Shown here piece after piece: positions 24,244 through 34,660 of a stretch of DNA of 64,000 nt. This DNA is from Plantago major (Eukaryota; Streptophyta; Magnoliopsida; Lamiales; Plantaginaceae). The notes under the pieces were generated by a model. The model was not told the origin of the DNA. It worked only from the letters and a program-made list of their open reading frames with translations, and did no database searches. The translations under genes and the position numbers were made by a program. The DNA lies in contig CM048841.1 in the NCBI GenBank assembly GCA_026545765.1, positions 7,413,145 to 7,477,144 of the forward strand, written 5' to 3'. Positions within the stretch are counted from its first letter, which is position 1; each line of letters starts with the position of its first letter.

Positions 24244-24543
24244 CTACGGATCATCTTCAGCGTCCGCTCTCTCTCTATTCTTCGGCTCGCCTCCTGGCCA
24301 CCACCGGACACAGAGGGGGATCGCCTTCTGGATCGAGAACAATTGATCATCCGCCGTGCCTTTACCAGAGTAAATCGGACGGTGCATGTTCCCGCAAGAA
24401 CAGTTTACCCAGTGCTGACAGCAATCATACCTGGGATCGTCTGGTTCTCCAAAGTCGAAGTTCTCCAAGTCGGGTAGCATCGCGCTTGCATTAAGGTGAA
24501 GTTGTCTAGCTCGGACTGATTTTTCTCGAGAAGATTCCGACAT
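24244..24543 (-). CDS. Minus-strand ORF in the Tat 3' region, 99 aa, Cys/His-rich, unknown
   Basis: It begins MSESSREKSVRARQLHLNAS. The middle is acidic (LENFDFGEPDDPRYD), followed by CCQHWVNCSCGNMH, a cluster of four Cys and two His that could bind metal. A minus-strand TATAAAT lies 68-74 bp upstream of the ATG and a GC hairpin lies 93 bp after the stop, giving the outline of a small transcription unit. I know no family for it. It may be a remnant of a second copy of the antisense gene at 25061-27931, since both are followed by the same hairpin. No function is proposed. Confidence 0.35.
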   Translation of the reverse strand: MSESSREKSVRARQLHLNASAMLPDLENFDFGEPDDPRYDCCQHWVNCSCGNMHRPIYSGKGTADDQLFSIQKAIPLCVRWWPGGEPKNRERADAEDDP

Positions 24544-24610
24544 CCTGAAGAAATCTGACTTACCATGCAGAAGGGTAAAGCAGTGAGAAGGGAAGAATTA
24601 CCATGCCCTT

Positions 24611-24617
24611 ATTTATA
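24611..24617 (-). promoter_or_regulatory. Minus-strand TATA box B in the Tat element
   Basis: TATAAAT on the minus strand lies 68 bp upstream of the ATG of the 99-aa minus-strand ORF. Confidence 0.4.
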
Positions 24618-25040
24618 GGAACGACGAATCTTTACGATCAAGCCACGTGTCCATCATCAGATGGCTCGGAAGATGAAAGGATGCCGTAATAATGACAATT
24701 CCACTGCTTCACCTTCCTCCTTCTAGAAGATTACGCATCCCCATAAAGTAAACCGGTATAATAAAGACGAACGGTCCGAGGATCAGAAAGATAATGATTT
24801 GATTATCTTGTATCAGATGTCATTCGAAGCGATCCGCATTTGTAAGAGATGTATAGTAATGATAACTTGGCATATGAACGACGGATCAAGGGAAATACAG
24901 GAGAACGCAAGTAATGATTCAAAGCATGAAAAGCATTGTATTGGAGATAATTACTACGGACAAAGGAAAGGATAAATATTGTACTTGGCAACATTCCGTG
25001 CCATCAAAATATCATAATTCGAGGTGTTACAAATGTTCCA

Positions 25041-25054
25041 CGGGGCATACCCCG
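25041..25054. repeat. cggggcataccccg hairpin, copy 2
   Basis: Identical to 24138-24151. It lies 7 bases beyond the stop of the large antisense gene (stop at 25061-25063), so it falls in its 3' UTR. Confidence 0.6.
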
Positions 25055-25060
25055 GACTTC

Positions 25061-27931
25061 TCATTGAGGAGGAGGCTGGCTTGGTCCGACTTCATCAGCT
25101 GCAGGCGGATCGGTGGAAGACGGATTGGCAGTGGCACGGGCTGCGCGGGACGCATCAACTTCATTAAAAGAAGCCTCGATACTCTCAAACAGATTGAAGT
25201 CCGCATCACGGCCGACGATCCAAGCAGGCATGAAGTACCAGTCCTTTAGATACGCCCTGTAGTTCTCAAAAGGCACGAAACAGACCTTCCCTATGGCTTT
25301 TGGGACACACTTCGGGAGGAAGGGTCCGCCGTTCCGTATGTCGATCTCTCCTTCCTCGGTGACCAGCTCTGCAAATTCACACGCAATGAACCGTTCATCC
25401 GGCACATTGTCCACTGGAACCTCCACTCCATTAGCATTCGCGGAAGGAATCAATCCTTCCGCCTTCCAATTGAAGTTCTGCGGGAGTAGTCCCTTGGCCT
25501 GCAACTGGCCGATGGCGGATAAAAACCCATCCAAGCAGGAAGCATCGGACTTGTCCGCCATGAAAAACATGAAGGAGTCCGACTTCATAAAGTCTCGGAC
25601 AGCCTCAAGGCGGGCATATTGGAGGTCCTCAAGGAGCACATCCTTCGAGTCCAGGAATGCCTTCATCGACTTATTGATAAAATTCTCCTGCCACTCCAAA
25701 TCCGATTTTATCTCCTGCTATCTAGCCTTCAACTTATCAATCAGCGTATTCTTTTCTTTTAGCTGGGCCTCTGCCTGCTTCACCTTCTTCGCCTCATCCG
25801 CGGATGTGGCCATATCACGTGTCCTCTTCAATGGTGGCCCGCTCACTAGCCTTCCACTGCATGGCCTTGACGAAGCATCCGAGCTGCAGGAAGTCCGCAT
25901 GAATACAAGTTTATTTTTAAGATACTAAGAACATGGCGAGGAAAACGTGAACAAGTTACTTACCCTCTGGTACAACTCATGGAGCCCTCCAACCCGCTCA
26001 ACCTCAGGGAGTCCGCGAGCCCGCTCATATTCCGCGTCGAGAGCAGCTTGGTCAGATGGCAGAATAGCGGATAGCTGCTGCCTCTTCGCTGCAAGAGAGG
26101 CATCCGAGGTTGCTCCCCTCTTCCTCCCCGAGGTAATGGCGTCTCGCATCAATACATCCCGCTGAGGTGCAGATGCAGAAGAGGCCGGAGGCTTCGAGGC
26201 AGTGGTGCTGCGAGTTGTCAGGCCTTTGCCCTTGTCGGGCACCACCAAGACTTGGGGATCCTCACCCGCCTTCTCCCGCCTCTCCTCCTCCGCAGCAAAC
26301 ATCGCCGCAATTTTTGGGTCTGCCATAGGGAGACCCGCGGATGTGTTGATTATCTTGGCCCTTTGGCCAGTAGCGAGCTCAAGGGCTTGCTGCTCCCTCT
26401 GATGCCTCTTCTTTTCGCGGAGGGTAGACATGATATAATCAAACCAGTGAGCTACACAACAAAATAAAAGTGTCAGACACGGATACGTAAAGGGAGAATA
26501 ACAGGAATCTCGAAAATGAAAATTCATGACAAGGCATTCAAAAGAAAGGGAAGCACAAATCCTAAGTTAAGGATCATTACTGAAGTCAGTCTTGTCCCCA
26601 ACTTCCACGACATCTGTCAATCCCCACAAGTAGGGCAGCGGCTGACAAATCAATCCGTGGAACGGATACGTAGGTGGATAGTTCTTCTTATGGATCTCCG
26701 CCACCCACGGAGCCACATTCTTCGGAAGGGGGCGCCAGTCCGGGATACTCTCCCTTAAGAACTTTTTTGGCAGCTCCCACTGCTCTCGCCTCCTTGCGGA
26801 CATCCCGGGCATCAGGGCCATCCACACAAAAATATATTTATCCCACCACGTCGACCTCAGAGAAGAAATGGAGTCGGAAATGAAGTTGTAGGGTTTCTAT
26901 TTACAAAGGTATAAAAAAGGGGATTCCCCGGACTAAAAGCAACATGGAAGAGCTGCCTGAAGTTCTCAAAATTCACAGGCTGCCCCTTCTTTTTACAAAA
27001 GACAATGAAATAGATAAGGTTACCCAAAGACTTTGGGATAACCTGGCTCGGACCTATACCAATATGGTTCAAGATGTGCTTCAGCTCGGACGCAATAGGG
27101 ATCTTCCACCCACAAGCAAAGGTCGCTTCATGCACACACATGTATCCAGCGGGCGGATTGTAAAAGGCATGCCCGGGCTCTGGAACCATAATTTCAACAG
27201 ATTCCGGAATCTCCCACTTCCGCCTCCACTCAGGAATGTCTTCAGGTTTTACTTTGGACGGACAAGTAGGGAGTAGCCCGTCCGCATTCAACTCTCCGTA
27301 TTCATCCGCTATCATGACGGCGGACGCAGGACGAGGGATTTTGATTTGCGCCGCCTTGGCCCCACGACCCTCAATCAGCGGAAGACTGGATTGAGCGGAC
27401 ACCACAGGATGCAATACAATTCGACGCCCTGCGCGTCTTCGCGGGCGGGCAGCTTGAAAAGCTTCTTCCTCTTCCTCCTCATCATCCTCTTCTTCTTCAC
27501 CATCTTCCTCCTCCTCTTCTCCACCATCGGGTCTCCCGGATGTGCTTGGGTTAGTCGGACCTTTCTCCACTACAACTCGATCCTCTACACCAGCCTCAAA
27601 CATCTCTACATCATCCGCCTCCTGACCACTATCGCCTCCCTGCTCAGTCCGAGGTTCATTCGGACCAATGGACGCCCCAACACCACCTATGGTCCGAGAT
27701 TCGACTAGCGACCTAGTCCTAGCAACATCTCCCTGACCCACTTCCACGTCAGGATGAGTCTCTACTGCACCACGGACCCTTTCTCCAGCGTCAGAGTCCC
27801 TGGAAGACACGAGCTCCACGAACAGATAGTCTCCTACGGATGTGGTTACGCCCTCGGACTCAGTCCCCAAGTTTACACCATCATCGTAACCTTGAGCCTC
27901 GTGATGGTTCTGACTATCGCTCCCGGGCATC
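25061..27931 (-). pseudogene. Antisense extra gene of the Tat element: Transposase_28-like protein with acidic N-terminus and coiled coil, spliced
   Basis: The ATG at 27928-27930 follows an acceptor (ag|gatg). Predicted coding exons on the minus strand are 27931-26581, 26451-25964 and 25883-25061, with GT-AG introns of 129 and 80 bp that keep the phase. Exon 1 has a Glu/Asp-rich low-complexity stretch (about residues 135-155). A domain resembling Transposase_28 ('putative gypsy type transposon') follows: ATFACGWKIPIASELKHIL, IGPSQVIPKSLGNLIYF. After the first intron come a Lys/Arg/Glu-rich segment and a coiled-coil-rich C-terminus (KQAEAQLKEKNTLIDKLK, MKAFLDSKDVLLEDLQYARL). Lesions are a one-base shift near 26885, a shift near 25815 and a TAG at 25718-25720. 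Antisense ORFs with this domain are known in Tat-type elements; their role is unknown. Confidence 0.7.
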
Positions 27932-28439
27932 CTAAGGTAGAAGGAAACAGATCAGAAACGATGATTGTGATTGTCCGAGAGTTCATTTAGATATCTTATT
28001 AAGTCAAGCGATCTGAGGAAGTTCTACTTTGCAGTTTTGCATGAAATGCGATCTCATAACACTATGGGCACTAAACTTGCCACAAAAAGACGTGCCATTG
28101 GCACTATTACCTACCCTACCCAGCACGTTAACAGGGACAACTTAAGAAAGACTGTGTGCCAATCGGCACCAACACATCACCAAACAGGCATGCATTATCG
28201 AATTTTAGTTACATTGGACATGATATACAAGGCGAGTCAACAAGTTACCAGTGAAGGAAGTTAGTACGATATCGCACACTGGAAGAGTATTCCAACTAAG
28301 TATACTACTGGAATCTACCACTAGCAGCATTTACAACCACGGAATCAATAGGCAGGTAATCGACCAAGGGAGAAGCATACAAGCATGAAGCAAGCGTATC
28401 ATAACAAGGAAAAACTTCAGGTAATCGAGGCATACTTAC
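27932..28439 (-). other. Predicted leader intron of the antisense gene
   Basis: On the minus strand a strong donor aa|gtaagtatg (GT at 28439-28438) and an acceptor cttag|gatg (AG at 27933-27932) bound a 508-bp AT-rich intron. It ends one base before the antisense start codon. The leader exon would run from about 28605 to 28440. Confidence 0.5.
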
Positions 28440-28633
28440 TTGATAAAGTTGACTTGGTAAGTTTGGTCGGACGATGAAGCCTTGCTAGCTCTCCGAGAGT
28501 GCAGATCTGAGGTGGAAAGTGCAAGAATTTGCGAGTTTTAGTTGCTCGGATTGCTCTTCGATTGCTCGGATCACTTGAGAATCGCTCTGAGTATTCGAGG
28601 TGGCTAATGTGTGAAAACGACAGATTAGGTAAT

Positions 28634-28641
28634 TATTTATA
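28634..28641 (-). promoter_or_regulatory. Minus-strand TATA box A, promoter of the antisense gene
   Basis: TATAAATA on the minus strand lies about 195 bp before the leader donor and about 700 bp before the antisense ATG. It is flanked by a C-rich tract and a short leader without ORFs. Position and spacing fit a pol II promoter for the antisense unit. Confidence 0.5.
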
Positions 28642-29026
28642 GGGGGGCAATTGGGGAAGTCGAAACTTCGCATCACCTGGATTCTAATCCCAACCGTTGA
28701 TCTTTTTAATCCAACGCTACCGATTCATAAAAGCGCAATGAGATTCTCCCAATTAATTCTCCTCAGAAATGTCACATCACTTGAGTTTCTGTCCACACCG
28801 TTGATCTCCTCAAATCCAACGGTTGCATCGGTTCCTTCGGGATCCTTTCCAGTGGGCCGGATAGATGACATATTGGGCCTTTTGAACCACTGTTCATCAA
28901 CCCAAATGAACCATTCCACATGTTTGGCCCAACGGATGGCTTCTTTTACACCCCTCCACAAGAGGGCTTCTTCAGATCCTAACCGTACTCGGATCTATAT
29001 ATCTCGGATACAAATACCTTTTCCAT

Positions 29027-29083
29027 CTACAGTCCGAGATATTACATAACTCGGACTGTAGAAGGAAAGGGGGGGGGGGGGGG
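29027..29083. repeat. 12-bp inverted repeat followed by a 15-G run
   Basis: ctacagtccgag (29027-29038) and ctcggactgtag (29050-29061) form a perfect 12-bp stem with an 11-base loop. Seven bases on is a run of 15 G (29069-29083). It lies about 160 bp before the 3' LTR and upstream of the antisense promoter. Confidence 0.7.
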
Positions 29084-29230
29084 AGAGAGATATATTGAAT
29101 TCCTAAGAACACGGACGACGGATCCCACAAAAAAGGATTTTTTCCTTTTCAGTTAACGATTCGGACACGCTCCACAACACACTTGTTCTTTTCATAGTTA
29201 CCAACTATCTTCTACTAAGATACTTGGAAA

Positions 29231-29243
29231 CTAGGGGGACATA
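29231..29243 (+). promoter_or_regulatory. Polypurine tract of the Tat element
   Basis: ctagggggacata directly precedes the 3' LTR. A purine run next to an LTR primes plus-strand DNA synthesis. It is short and partly interrupted but correctly placed. Confidence 0.6.
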
Positions 29244-30130
29244 TGTTGATACGGACATGTGTCCAATCCGTTAAGGGCGCCGTAGAGCGTGTCCTAGAGC
29301 GCATCAAGGCTGAGATAGCCAATCTAGTGCTAGTCCGACCTTCAAATGGTTCGACCTAAGGGAAACCATCTCAGGTCAACTAGTATTTACAAGTCAACAT
29401 ACCACCTCAGCTAAGTCCGACCAAGCTAGGTGAATGACTTCCGAACCTGACAAAAGGTCACATGGTCCTTCCAAGTACCACAAACTGTCAGTCCTAGGAT
29501 GCTAAACGGACCGGACGAGACAATCTCGGACGCCACCATCGCATTAAGACCAACGTATATAATGTAACCATCGAGATACTTGGTGGAACTCTAGGCTAGG
29601 ACGCCTTGAGTTACCTAAGGCGAATCAACCAAGCGAAGGATCTGTCCAAGGAGTTACGGACCCAACGTGCTGAACAAGATTTCGGAGGAAAGGTCCAAAC
29701 TACCCTCCCTGGCCCATTAATTAGTACTGGATTATTGTTCACTATTGGGCCATGGGCCAAAGGTAGCATTGGTGTCCAAATCTGAATCATACACTTGGCA
29801 TCATCTTATGAACCTCATCATAAGTATATGGTCTCTATAAATATAGCACAAGGTCCAAGACCTTAAGGGAAGTAACAATCCCTAAGTCCGATTGATATCA
29901 TAACCTTCCTCATAACTATTACATTGAGAGCTACCAACTCTCTCTTGGGTAAAGTCTCTTACCGGATTGACATACGCAATCCAGGTAACCCTTTCTACCC
30001 CCCCCCCCCCCTAGTCCTTTCAGGTACTCCAGTTCGGATAGGTATTGCTCCGGACTACAAGTTAGAGGCGGATCTTATAATATGTTACTTGTAATAGTTT
30101 AGTTAGTGTTCAAGGTGTCACCCCTCAACA
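29244..30130 (+). repeat. 3' LTR of the Tat element, complete
   Basis: An 887-bp LTR with matching ends TGTTGA...TCAACA. TATAAATA is at 29836-29843. A 14-C run near 29998-30011 replaces a short mixed sequence in the 5' LTR. It is followed by atact and then the minisatellite field seen left of the element. Confidence 0.85.
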
Positions 30131-30942
30131 ATACTCATTCGACACATCATATATACATTCAAACTAACACTGAACAAACTAGATAATTTCGACTAAAATG
30201 TAGACCAATTATTCAAAAAACTAAACAAAATTGGGAAAAACATAAGTGACCTGAAAATCGAGGAAACGACAAGGTAATAACTTATGCGTGTTGAGTAGTC
30301 GGAGATTTGCCGGAGAAGACAACCCGAAAACTTCGAAGTCCGGTCAACAATTCTGAAGTCGACAAAATGGAAAAACGAAACCGATAGAAAGGTAGATCGG
30401 CTCATGAGCTACTCAAATATGCAATCGAATTTAGTATTGGTGGTCGGACGACGGAGTTACGACAGATTTAGTGGTGGTTGGGTGGTGGTTTTAGAGAAAG
30501 AGAGAAAGAGATTGTAAGATAGAGAGATAAACATGAAGAAGTAAATGAAGAAAGTGAAAAAAAATCCTAAAAAATTGACTCTTATACTAAAACTATTTTC
30601 GGATCCGGATTCGGATCCAATTCTTAAAAAATCCACCCTCAATCTAGATCCGCAAAAAATATTAAAATGGATAATATAAAACATAGACAATTTTTATGTG
30701 AAACTAAATGGACTATTCGTACTTTCACAAATAAGTAAGAATTTTATAAGAATTTGTAATTTTCAATTCCAATAATAGATTTGGTTTGGTTTGTTTGTAT
30801 ATTTCAGACCGACACACTTGGCAGTCTATGAATGGATAGTATACTAGTAGCATGTTAATAAGATCTAAGGTGGTCGGGAAATCTAATGCGAAATGTAAAA
30901 GAAGTGGACGAGCAGTTAATGCGCGTTGATGGTCCTTATTCC
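30131..30942. other. Continuation of the AT-rich repeat field and unassigned DNA
   Basis: Motifs from the 14975-15655 minisatellite recur at 30171-30230 and 30680-30695. The rest is degenerate, with no supported gene. Confidence 0.45.
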
Positions 30943-31040
30943 TGATCAGTCATCCACCTCACCATATATGTGTGTCATACGAGAAAACACACACACACAC
31001 ACACACACAACATTTGATCAGTCATCCACCTCACCATATA
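30943..31040. repeat. 26-bp direct repeat flanking an (ac)n microsatellite
   Basis: A 26-bp sequence beginning tgatcagtcatccacctc occurs at 30943-30968 and again, exactly, at 31015-31040. The 46-bp spacer is mostly an ac dinucleotide run (about 30987-31008). Confidence 0.8.
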
Positions 31041-31079
31041 AGTTCCTGCCGACTCAACCGAGTCTAGTCTAATTAGTTA

Positions 31080-31330
31080 TTCTTTAGCTTAGCAATTGTT
31101 AAGTGTTGTAGTCTTGTTGTACTTTAATTAGTTGGTAGTTATCTCTTCTGATTAGGATTAATCTTGTACTCTTCATTATATATATATATATATGGTATCA
31201 TACGCCAGACACGGTTAAACTCCAAAAACTATATTTTGTTGATCATGGCCAGCTCTTCAACCTCCGTTGACTCTAGTCTCGACAACAGAAGCGTGACTGA
31301 AATCGAGGGTGAGACTACTATAATTCGAAT
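31080..31330 (+). mobile_element. Copia LTR end, PBS and gag-start fragment
   Basis: tggtatcatacgccagac (31193-31210) resembles the initiator-Met primer site of copia elements. About 35 bp on, an ATG at 31244 begins MASSSTSVDSSLDNRS, like a gag start. The sequence upstream could be the end of an LTR. The fragment stops where a Stowaway MITE begins at 31370. Confidence 0.35.
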
Positions 31331-31369
31331 ATTGAAAATAAATATAAATATATTTATAATAGTTATATA

Positions 31370-31569
31370 CCCCCTTCATCCTGAATTCAACTTCCCGCAT
31401 TCCATTTTGTGACATCTCGATTTCAACTTGTCACCCCTTAAATGAAAATTCTTCCTCCTATTTTATTCACTCTATATTTTACTTTATTCACCATTTCTCC
31501 CGTTTTATTCACCATTCTCTTAACATTTATGTCCGGGCCCGCGGAAAGTTCATTCCGGGACGGAGGGGG
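31370..31569. mobile_element. Stowaway-like MITE (200 bp)
   Basis: Ends cccccttcatcctgaattca and, inverted, cccctccgtcccggaatg match the Stowaway consensus. TA dinucleotides flank both sides (31368-31369 and 31570-31571). No coding capacity. Stowaways are moved by Mariner transposases. Confidence 0.75.
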
Positions 31570-32146
31570 TATATATTGCACATCCATATAACTTTTTGTC
31601 CATTTTTTAAAATATAAATTTTGTTGTTGTCCACCCCGTTAAAAACTGACAATCATATTTGTTGACGGTAGAAAATTTCAGTAAGTTAGCGAGTATCCAT
31701 CCTTCCCTTTCCCTTTATACATGTATAAAATTAATGTACCTTTAAAATCTTTGATAAAAGAATTAGTCAACGAGACCACACTCAGGTGCAATTCGATGAC
31801 ATTCGCTAATAAGACTACCCGCATTGGTGACGGCTCCGTGACGCGTCACGAGCTGGTGACGGGATCCGTGATGAGATTTTGCTGCATTGAGTGACGCGTC
31901 ACGGAGCCGTCATGAAATTCGAATTTTTTTTATTTTTTTAAAACATATTTAACATATTATAAGAGTGTTTAGAAGTTGAAATTAATAAAATTGCATTTTT
32001 AAAACTCTTTTTATAATTTATTGAGCAAGAATATATTACAACAAACCGCAGAGAATTTAAAAACCAAATGGAAATGCAACAAACATACAACACGCAAATG
32101 CATTAAACTAACAAACACACACGACACGATTGGGCAAGCTCCACAG

Positions 32147-33456
32147 TCAACGCATCCCCCAAATATGTTCCATCAAGTCTGCTTGGAGTTCTTCATGCGT
32201 GCACCTACTGTGCATTTTCCGTGAAAGGTTCATGTATTCCGAGATAGAATTTATTGTAGATTGTGCTCGTCGGTTACAAACTCCGTCAATCACATGGGGT
32301 ACATTCTCATGGGTATCTTGTTCGAACTCATCGATTTCCTTGCTATAGTTTAGGTATTTGTGGCGCTCATCCTCAACTATCATGTTGTGGAGTGTGATGC
32401 AGCAATTCATAATCTTTTTGAGTGTGACCCTGTTGTGTGCAAGGGCGGGATTTCGTATAATTGCAAATCTTGCTTACAGTACTCCGAAAGCACGTTCCAC
32501 ATCTTTCCGGCAAGACTCCTGACGCTCAGAGAACTTGGCTTCTTTGTGCGTTACCGGATTCGGGGTGGCAGGAACAAATGTAGCCCAAGCTGGATAGATG
32601 CCATCGGTTAGGTAGTAAGGCATATTGTACTGATGGCCATTGATCTCAAAGTTGACCTGAGGTGCCGTGCCGTTCAGGAGATCGTCGAACACCGGTGAAC
32701 GTTGCACGATCGAAAAGTCATTGTATTTTCCGAAAATCGTGAAGAATGAATGCCATATCCAAGTATCTTGGGATGCTACTGCTTTTAAAACAAGGGTAGG
32801 CTTTTTTGCTTCTGCCTTGAAATTGACCGTGCCACGCCTTGGGACAGTTCTTCCATGTCCAGTGCATACAGTCGATACTCCCAACCATGCCCACAAATCA
32901 TCTTGCAGCGTTGATTGCCAGAATCCTTCAAACATCGGCTTCATTGGCCCTCCGCATATATGTTGAACCAAACTCAGCCACCACAGTGTCACAAAAATGC
33001 GAAAGACACTTGAGAGCCGTACTTTCACTGGCCGATTGCCAACCGAAGTCGAGAAAAGCCCCATAAGTTATTCGGCTGCGGTATATTTTTGTAGTGTGGT
33101 TAACCGATTACTAAGAGCATCCGCTTGCACACAAAGTAATCATCTTGACGCACCACACCAGCAATCACCTGTTCGAACAACGGCCTCTCCATTCTGAATC
33201 TCCGTCGAAATTTATCTGCATATGGTGGATGAACCCCGAAGTAGTCTTCCTCCAATAGTTTGCTACGCTCTTCTCGACTTCTGTTAATGTAAGCACGCTT
33301 CTTCTTAGGCCGACGTGGCTCGTCTGGTTGTTTCTATTGTTGGAATTGTTGGATCATATTTGGTACGTCTTGTATTATCATGCTTTGGATTTGTGCGAAA
33401 GGATTTGATGAAGAAGAACCAAGCAAGCTTTCATCATCAGATGATGAATTGGACAT
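32147..33456 (-). pseudogene. PIF/Harbinger (HARBI1-like) transposase, decayed
   Basis: On the minus strand it starts MSNSSSDDES at 33456 and has the KKKRAYINRSREE and DYFGVHPPYADKFRRRFRM N-terminus. The DDE nuclease follows, with VGSIDCMHWTWKNCP (first catalytic Asp), YYLTDGIYP, RQESCRKDVERAFGVL and NCCITLHNMIVEDE. The last motif is the conserved Harbinger C-terminus. Lesions seen are a TAG near 33333, a stop near 33100, stops and frameshifts between about 32800 and 33064, and a TAA at 32471-32473 in place of the Gln codon after FGVL. The family cuts and pastes DNA into TA-rich trinucleotide targets. Confidence 0.82.
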
Positions 33457-33897
33457 GATTATCTTTGGAAAATTGAAGTAGATTGAGTGTTTTCTATTTA
33501 GTTAAGATAATGGAAGAAGTGATGAATGCAAGTAGTTTGTTGTGTCTGAAAATGTGTTCTACGGTTGCATTATATAGACAAGTTGTGGGAGATGTGTGAC
33601 TCATTTCTTAGTCATAGCTGAGTCACAATGCATTGGATGCTTCATTAATTGAAGATAAGATGTCTGAGAAATTGAAGACAAGATGTCTGACAAAGCAAAG
33701 ATAAGATGCCTGACAAAGTAAGGATAAATCACAAGACTTACTTCAAATAATTCAAACTTAAATTCAAATTCAAATTCAAATTCAAAGCACACTGATTTTA
33801 TTACAACGGGCACTTGGAAGAGTAAAACACAAACAAGCCACACTTCGGGAAGTAAAAAACAAACAAGCAAACTAAAACAAGCTCCCAACTTCAGCCA

Positions 33898-34308
33898 TTA
33901 TTCGGACGGAAACAATTCCTTCTGCAGTGCGTCACAAACTCCCTTATGTTCTGGGGTCAAGTTGGCATAGTTCCCCATAAGTGTCATCCACATGTCCATC
34001 TTCTTCTCCTTCATCCTACGTTCCTCCTTTTGGCGGGCAAACTCCAGCTTCTGTCTTTCCAACTCAAGGTATTGGGGATAACTTTCAGTAAAGTTAACCC
34101 ATCCCTCGCTCATTGCATCCATTGTTTGGGAGATTGGAGAACGGTAATTTTGAGTGTACGGGTCTTGGTTGGAGCTTTCGAACAAAGGGCGAACGAAGCT
34201 CGGTTGGGGTTGTTGAGAGGTGTTTTTGTTGAGCTTTTGCATGCACGCTTCGTAGGCTTCGGGTGTGTTTTCTTGCATCCATTCAGGAGTAAACAAGTTT
34301 CCGTCCAT
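33898..34308 (-). CDS. Harbinger-associated Myb/SANT-type protein, C-terminally partial
   Basis: 136 residues starting MDGNLFTPEWMQENTPEAYE. The C-terminal half is Lys/Arg/Glu/Met-rich and helical (LERQKLEFARQKEERRMKEKKMD), ending FPSE. Its position beside the transposase and its composition fit the tail of the Myb-like protein that brings Harbinger transposase to the nucleus and to DNA. The trihelix/Myb DNA-binding core is not visible, so it may have been deleted. No substitute start is evident upstream. Confidence 0.5.
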   Translation of the reverse strand: MDGNLFTPEWMQENTPEAYEACMQKLNKNTSQQPQPSFVRPLFESSNQDPYTQNYRSPISQTMDAMSEGWVNFTESYPQYLELERQKLEFARQKEERRMKEKKMDMWMTLMGNYANLTPEHKGVCDALQKELFPSE

Positions 34309-34660
34309 GTCCCCGGAAAATTGAAGTGGATATGGTGTTTTGGAGTGAAGAGAGTGTTTTAAGTTTAATTAAGAGAGAAAGAGGAGTTGGAGATGAGATG
34401 ATTCAAACATAGTCAAGACTGATCTTATTTTATAGATCTCGAAAAATAAAGCCGTTGGTGATTTTTATTTATTTTTTGCATTTTTATTTTAAAAGTTATA
34501 ACCGTTTTAAAGTAAAAAGGAATTTGAAAATTAAAAAAAAAATAAAAATAGCCGAATAAGAAACCGACAAGTGGCAGCAGCAAATCGCAGCAATTGGCTG
34601 TTGCTACTTGTGTCCCCCATCACATAGTGATGTGACGGGGGACTGGACTGACGGCCTGGA

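Larger units (their letters stand above)
15665..30130 (+). mobile_element. Tat-lineage Ty3/gypsy LTR retrotransposon with minus-strand extra genes
   Basis: The order is broken 5' LTR (15665-16155), PBS, gag, protease, RT, RNase H, a second (archaeal-type) RNase H, integrase, a roughly 6.9 kb 3' region, PPT and 3' LTR (29244-30130). The second RNase H (EVDGSS, NNEAEYEALL, DSQLVEAQ) and the long 3' region place it in the Tat/Ogre branch. Minus-strand ORFs fill the 3' region. Several frameshifts and stops in pol make it non-autonomous. The first 450 or so bases of the 5' LTR are gone, so no 5' target duplication can be read. Confidence 0.92.
31810..34660 (-). mobile_element. PIF/Harbinger DNA transposon, decayed
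   Basis: A minus-strand HARBI1-like transposase (32147-33456) and a Myb/SANT-type partner ORF (33898-34308) lie side by side, the usual two-gene PIF/Harbinger layout. Near the left end gtgacggctccgtgacgcgtcac is repeated inverted (31827-31849 and 31890-31912). The right side has gtgacgggggac and ccgtcagtcc-like sequence near 34630-34660. Exact termini and the 3-bp duplication were not settled, so boundaries are approximate. Confidence 0.75.

Noticed and set aside
24545..24563. GT...AG interval just before the ATG of the 99-aa antisense ORF, like the leader intron of the larger antisense gene
   Set aside because: It is only 19 bases, far below the minimum for a plant intron.
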